DNA of 8,626 bases. Origin: an uncultured Gaiellaceae bacterium (GTDB lineage Bacteria > Actinomycetota > Thermoleophilia > Gaiellales > Gaiellaceae). Position numbers and translations under genes: made by a program. This document shows, one piece after another, positions 6,553 through 8,626 of the stretch; within the stretch, counting starts at the first letter, position 1, and each line of letters opens with the position of its first letter. The notes under the pieces are model-generated. The model made no database searches, was not told the origin of the DNA, and saw only the letters and a list, made by a program, of their open reading frames with translations. Location: positions 1 through 8,626 of the forward strand of contig CATPAS010000359.1 in NCBI GenBank assembly GCA_955652075.1. Reading direction: 5' to 3'.

Positions 6553-7619
6553 GTGTGGCGACAGAGCAGACAGATGTCCACGGGCGCGCGGACGAGGGCG
6601 CGGAGATCCTCCGCGTCGAAGGGCTCTACAAGCACTTTCCCATTCGCGCCGGACTGCTGAAGCGGGTTGTCGGTCAGGTGCACGCGGTCGACGGGGTCGA
6701 CCTGACCGTACGGACGGGCGAGACATTGGGGTTGGTGGGTGAGTCCGGCTGTGGCAAGACGACGCTCGGCCGCACGATCATCAAGCTGCTCGAGCCCACC
6801 GCCGGACGGATCATCTTCAACGGCGAGGACATCACGAACTACAGCCGCAAGCGGATGCGCGACGTGCGCCGCGAGCTGCAGATCGTTTTTCAGGATCCGT
6901 ACGCCTCGCTGAATCCGCGCATGACTGTGCGCGAGATCGTCGCGGAGCCGCTCCGCGTGCACGGCCGCTACCGGCTCAACGGCCGTGAGCGCGTCGACGA
7001 GCTTCTGCGAACAGTCGGTCTCAGCCCGGAGCACGCAAACCGGTTCCCGCACGAGTTTTCGGGCGGCCAGCGCCAGCGCATCGGCTTTGCTCGCGCGCTC
7101 GCGCTCAACCCGCAGATGGTGGTGCTCGACGAACCGGTGTCCGCACTCGACGTCTCCATCCGCGCCCAGGTCGTGAACCTCCTCGAGTCGCTGCAGCGTG
7201 ACTTCGGCTTGACCTATCTCTTCGTGGCCCACGACCTGTCGCTCGTCCGCCACATCTCCGACCGTGTCGCAGTCATGTACCTCGGCAAGATCATGGAGAT
7301 CGGGACGAAGGCCGACATCTACGATCGGCCGGCTCACCCGTACACGCAGGCTCTGCTCTCGGCGGTGCCCATCGAGGAACCGACGCAGCGCGGAAAACGC
7401 AAGCGGATCGTCCTCGAAGGCGACGTGCCGAGCCCGGCGAACCCGCCGTCAGGCTGCCCCTTCCGCACCCGCTGCTGGAAGGCGCAGGAGATCTGCGCAG
7501 TGGAAGTCCCGGCGTTGATCGACCGGGGTCAGGGGCACCCGAGTGCCTGTCATTTCGCCGAAGTGGTCAAGCCTCTGGAAATCGTGGGCGAGCCCTCGGC
7601 GGCCGGCAGCCCCGCCTGA
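6549..7619 (+). CDS. Peptide-type ABC transporter ATPase, DppF/OppF-like
   Basis: Second ATPase subunit, 356 residues. Motifs: Walker A GESGCGKT (residues 64-71), Q-loop [16 protein letters not shown] (a DppF/OppF hallmark), signature FSGGQRQR (170-177), Walker [15 protein letters not shown] (D194, catalytic E195) and switch histidine H228 in AHDLS. The C-terminal extension again has four cysteines (C303, C309, C316, C334; C-x5-C-x6-C-x17-C). GTG 6549 overlaps the previous stop as GTGA and has GGAG (6538-6541) at seven-base spacing. An in-frame GTG at 6555 is a weaker alternative. Both ATPases have intact catalytic residues, so the importer looks fully functional. It is the last gene of the transporter unit; a small GC hairpin follows the stop TGA 7617-7619. 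Confidence 0.95.
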   Translation: MSVATEQTDVHGRADEGAEILRVEGLYKHFPIRAGLLKRVVGQVHAVDGVDLTVRTGETLGLVGESGCGKTTLGRTIIKLLEPTAGRIIFNGEDITNYSRKRMRDVRRELQIVFQDPYASLNPRMTVREIVAEPLRVHGRYRLNGRERVDELLRTVGLSPEHANRFPHEFSGGQRQRIGFARALALNPQMVVLDEPVSALDVSIRAQVVNLLESLQRDFGLTYLFVAHDLSLVRHISDRVAVMYLGKIMEIGTKADIYDRPAHPYTQALLSAVPIEEPTQRGKRKRIVLEGDVPSPANPPSGCPFRTRCWKAQEICAVEVPALIDRGQGHPSACHFAEVVKPLEIVGEPSAAGSPA

Positions 7620-7627
7620 GCCGTCCT

Positions 7628-7643
7628 GGCGGCTCAAGCCGCC
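7628..7643 (+). terminator. Weak terminator-like hairpin after the importer operon
   Basis: GGCGGC (7628-7633) and GCCGCC (7638-7643) form a perfect six-bp GC stem with a TCAA loop, eight bases after the last ATPase stop. Only two T residues follow, so intrinsic termination would be inefficient. It may mark the end of the importer transcript or merely stabilise it. The rest of the gap to 7697 shows no clear promoter. A TATCTT at 7668-7673 has no convincing -35 partner. Confidence 0.4.
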
Positions 7644-7697
7644 TTCCCGAACAGCCGAATCTCTAACTATCTTGGTGAGGATTCGTCAGAACTGCCA

Positions 7698-8168
7698 ATG
7701 ATCGATTCGCTTTCACGTCGGGGCTGCGACCGCGCGCGGGCGCAGATTTCCGCGCTGGTCGACGGCGAGCTATCGGAGCTGGAGGAAGCGGATGTCCGGC
7801 TGCACCTCGACGGGTGCGCCGACTGCCGGTCGTACCACGCAGGTTCCGCCGCGGTGAGCCGGCTGCTGCAGACGGCGCCTTCCGAGCAGCTCGACTATCC
7901 GATCGTGTTGCCTCGACGCCGCTACCTCGCCACCAGTTGGATCCAGGCCGGCGCGGCTGCAGCCGCAGTGCTGGTGGCGGTTGGCCTCGGCAGCGCCCAG
8001 GGAGTTCTGAGTGGCCACGGCGGGCTCGGCTCCGCAAGCAGTTCCTCGTCCCCGGCATCCGCTTTGTCCGCAGGGACGTACGTTCAGTCGACCGATTACG
8101 AGCGTCACCTGCTCAACTCGCTGCGAGCGCCCCATCGCGGACGCACGGGTAGTGGCGTTCCGCTCTAG
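7698..8168 (+). CDS. Membrane-anchored zinc-finger protein, putative anti-sigma factor (zf-HC2/ZAS type)
   Basis: A 156-residue protein. The N-terminal cytoplasmic domain has the anti-sigma zinc-binding pattern C10, H36, C40, C43 (C-x25-H-x3-C-x2-C) around the segment ISALVDGELSELEEADVRLH. One hydrophobic segment follows (about residues 82-104, rich in Ala and Val). The C-terminal tail of about 50 residues has a Ser-rich linker (112-118) and no recognised domain. Proteins of this plan usually hold an ECF sigma factor inactive at the membrane until a signal releases it. No sigma gene is beside it here, so the partner, if any, is elsewhere. The ATG start lacks a well-spaced RBS: GGTGAGG (7674-7680) is 17 bases away. 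No other in-frame ATG, GTG or TTG lies nearby upstream. The stop is TAG 8166-8168, and atpD begins 87 bases later. The domain call is good; its sigma target and signal are unknown. Confidence 0.78.
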   Translation: MIDSLSRRGCDRARAQISALVDGELSELEEADVRLHLDGCADCRSYHAGSAAVSRLLQTAPSEQLDYPIVLPRRRYLATSWIQAGAAAAAVLVAVGLGSAQGVLSGHGGLGSASSSSSPASALSAGTYVQSTDYERHLLNSLRAPHRGRTGSGVPL

Positions 8169-8190
8169 GCCAGCGGCGCCTTTCTCTCGC

Positions 8191-8196
8191 TAAACT
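8191..8196 (+). promoter_or_regulatory. Possible -10 element upstream of atpD
   Basis: TAAACT matches the sigma-70-type TATAAT at four of six positions, including the key first two and last bases. I see no good -35 at 16-18 bases upstream, though actinobacterial -35 elements are often weak. If used, transcription would start near 8203, at the edge of the 8205-8220 palindrome. This is suggestive only. Confidence 0.25.
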
Positions 8197-8204
8197 TCTC
8201 GCGC

Positions 8205-8220
8205 GCGAGCGGCCGCTCGC
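8205..8220 (+). promoter_or_regulatory. Perfect 16-bp palindrome in the atpD leader
   Basis: GCGAGCGGCCGCTCGC is its own reverse complement, with two 8-base halves and no spacer. It lies 37 bases after the zinc-finger gene stop and 35 bases before the atpD ATG. As DNA it could be a dimeric regulator's operator. As RNA, the inner bases would form the loop of a GC stem. There is no T-run, so termination is unlikely. The palindrome is certain; the role is not. Confidence 0.5.
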
Positions 8221-8245
8221 TGCAGCTTGCGCTGACGGATTCTTC

Positions 8246-8252
8246 GAGGAGG
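8246..8252 (+). promoter_or_regulatory. Ribosome binding site of atpD
   Basis: GAGGAGG precedes ATG 8256. The first GAGG (8246-8249) has six-base spacing. It supports strong independent translation of atpD, in keeping with atpD no longer being adjacent to atpG. Confidence 0.8.
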
Positions 8253-8255
8253 CTC

Positions 8256-8626
8256 ATGCCCGACGCAACGAACGGCACGAACGCAGCAACGGGAAAGATC
8301 GTCGAGATCAAGGGCGTCGTGATCGACGTCGTCTTCTCGGGCGAGCTTCCGGAGATCTACAGCGCACTGAGCATCGACGTCCCCGCCCAGGAGGGCCAGG
8401 AGGCGCGCTCCCTCATCGCAGAAGTCCAGCAGCACCTCGGTGACGATCGCGTACGTGCAGTCGCGATGGACTCGACCGACGGGCTCGCGCGCGGCCTCGC
8501 GGTGGAGGACACGGGTGGACCGATCTCGGTTCCGGTCGGAGACGTCACGCTCGGCCGCATCTGGAATGTCATCGGCGAGCCGGTCGACGAGAAACCGGCC
8601 CCGCCCGACGACACCGAGCGCTGGTC
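8256..8626 (+). CDS. atpD: ATP synthase F1 subunit beta, N-terminal part (3' end outside window)
   Basis: Catalytic subunit of the F1 head; 123 codons are present and the frame is open to the window end. After a short Asn/Thr/Ala-rich start ([11 protein letters not shown]) comes the beta-barrel domain: [16 protein letters not shown] (residues 12-27), an [20 protein letters not shown] segment, DGLARGL, and [19 protein letters not shown]. It is truncated at ERW, before the Walker A loop. The segment order and spacing match F-type beta rather than alpha or V-type subunits. The ATG is preceded by GAGGAGG. Its upstream neighbour is a zinc-finger gene, not atpG, which is the unusual point of this locus. 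atpC would be expected downstream but cannot be seen. Confidence 0.96.
   Translation, partial: MPDATNGTNAATGKIVEIKGVVIDVVFSGELPEIYSALSIDVPAQEGQEARSLIAEVQQHLGDDRVRAVAMDSTDGLARGLAVEDTGGPISVPVGDVTLGRIWNVIGEPVDEKPAPPDDTERW

Noticed and set aside
5464..6726. A 420-codon minus-strand open frame antisense to the DppD-like ATPase
   Set aside because: The + strand carries all ABC ATPase motifs in a coupled operon; the minus frame shows low-complexity Arg-rich sequence only.
7660..7680. Promoter TATCTT (7668-7673) for the zinc-finger gene
   Set aside because: No convincing -35 hexamer lies at 16-18 bases upstream, and the match is partial.
1..8626. CRISPR arrays, tRNA or rRNA genes, insertion sequences
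   Set aside because: Reading through the window I found no spaced direct repeats, no tRNA-like folds with CCA ends, and no transposase or integrase motifs.

Overview
The window is a stretch of high-GC bacterial chromosome. All convincing genes are on the + strand, with little space between them. It most likely comes from an actinobacterium, possibly a deep-branching, Thermoleophilia-like soil lineage. The evidence is the strong G/C third-position bias, the use of GTG and TTG starts, an alpha subunit with the short loop before its [15 protein letters not shown] segment, and a gamma subunit with GDRGLAGAF. The phylum is inferred from these features and the class is only a guess.

Layout. Positions 1-762 are the 3' half of atpA (F1 alpha). 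At 766-1659, three bases later, is a complete atpG (F1 gamma). In the usual bacterial order atpD follows atpG directly, but here atpD (F1 beta, 5' part only) begins at 8256. About 6.6 kb lies between them. It holds a complete five-gene peptide-type ABC importer: a binding protein (1819-3453), permeases DppB-like (3536-4513) and DppC-like (4506-5522), and ATPases DppD-like (5515-6552) and DppF-like (6549-7619). A small membrane-anchored zinc-finger (anti-sigma type) protein follows at 7698-8168. I see no transposase, integrase, tRNA or obvious flanking repeat to explain the arrangement.

Non-coding parts. The 159-base atpG/binding-protein gap is richly structured. It contains a stem-loop (1732-1758), a possible 16-codon leader ORF (1768-1818) whose stop abuts the binding-protein ATG, and one CTCCG segment that can pair with either of two identical CGGAG segments. 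The second CGGAG contains most of the binding protein's ribosome binding site. A perfect 12-bp stem-loop (3481-3509) separates the binding-protein gene from the first permease. A 6-bp GC hairpin (7628-7643) follows the last ATPase. A perfect 16-bp palindrome (8205-8220) lies just upstream of atpD, next to a -10-like TAAACT.

How the genes work together. The binding protein should capture an oligopeptide, dipeptide or similar solute outside the membrane. The two permeases form the channel and the two ATPases drive uptake. The last four genes overlap by 8, 8 and 4 bases, which suggests translational coupling. The alpha, gamma and beta subunits belong to the F1 head of ATP synthase. The zinc-finger protein looks like a membrane-bound anti-sigma factor with no sigma gene beside it in this window. 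Whether the importer and zinc-finger gene are co-transcribed with the atp genes cannot be decided from sequence alone.
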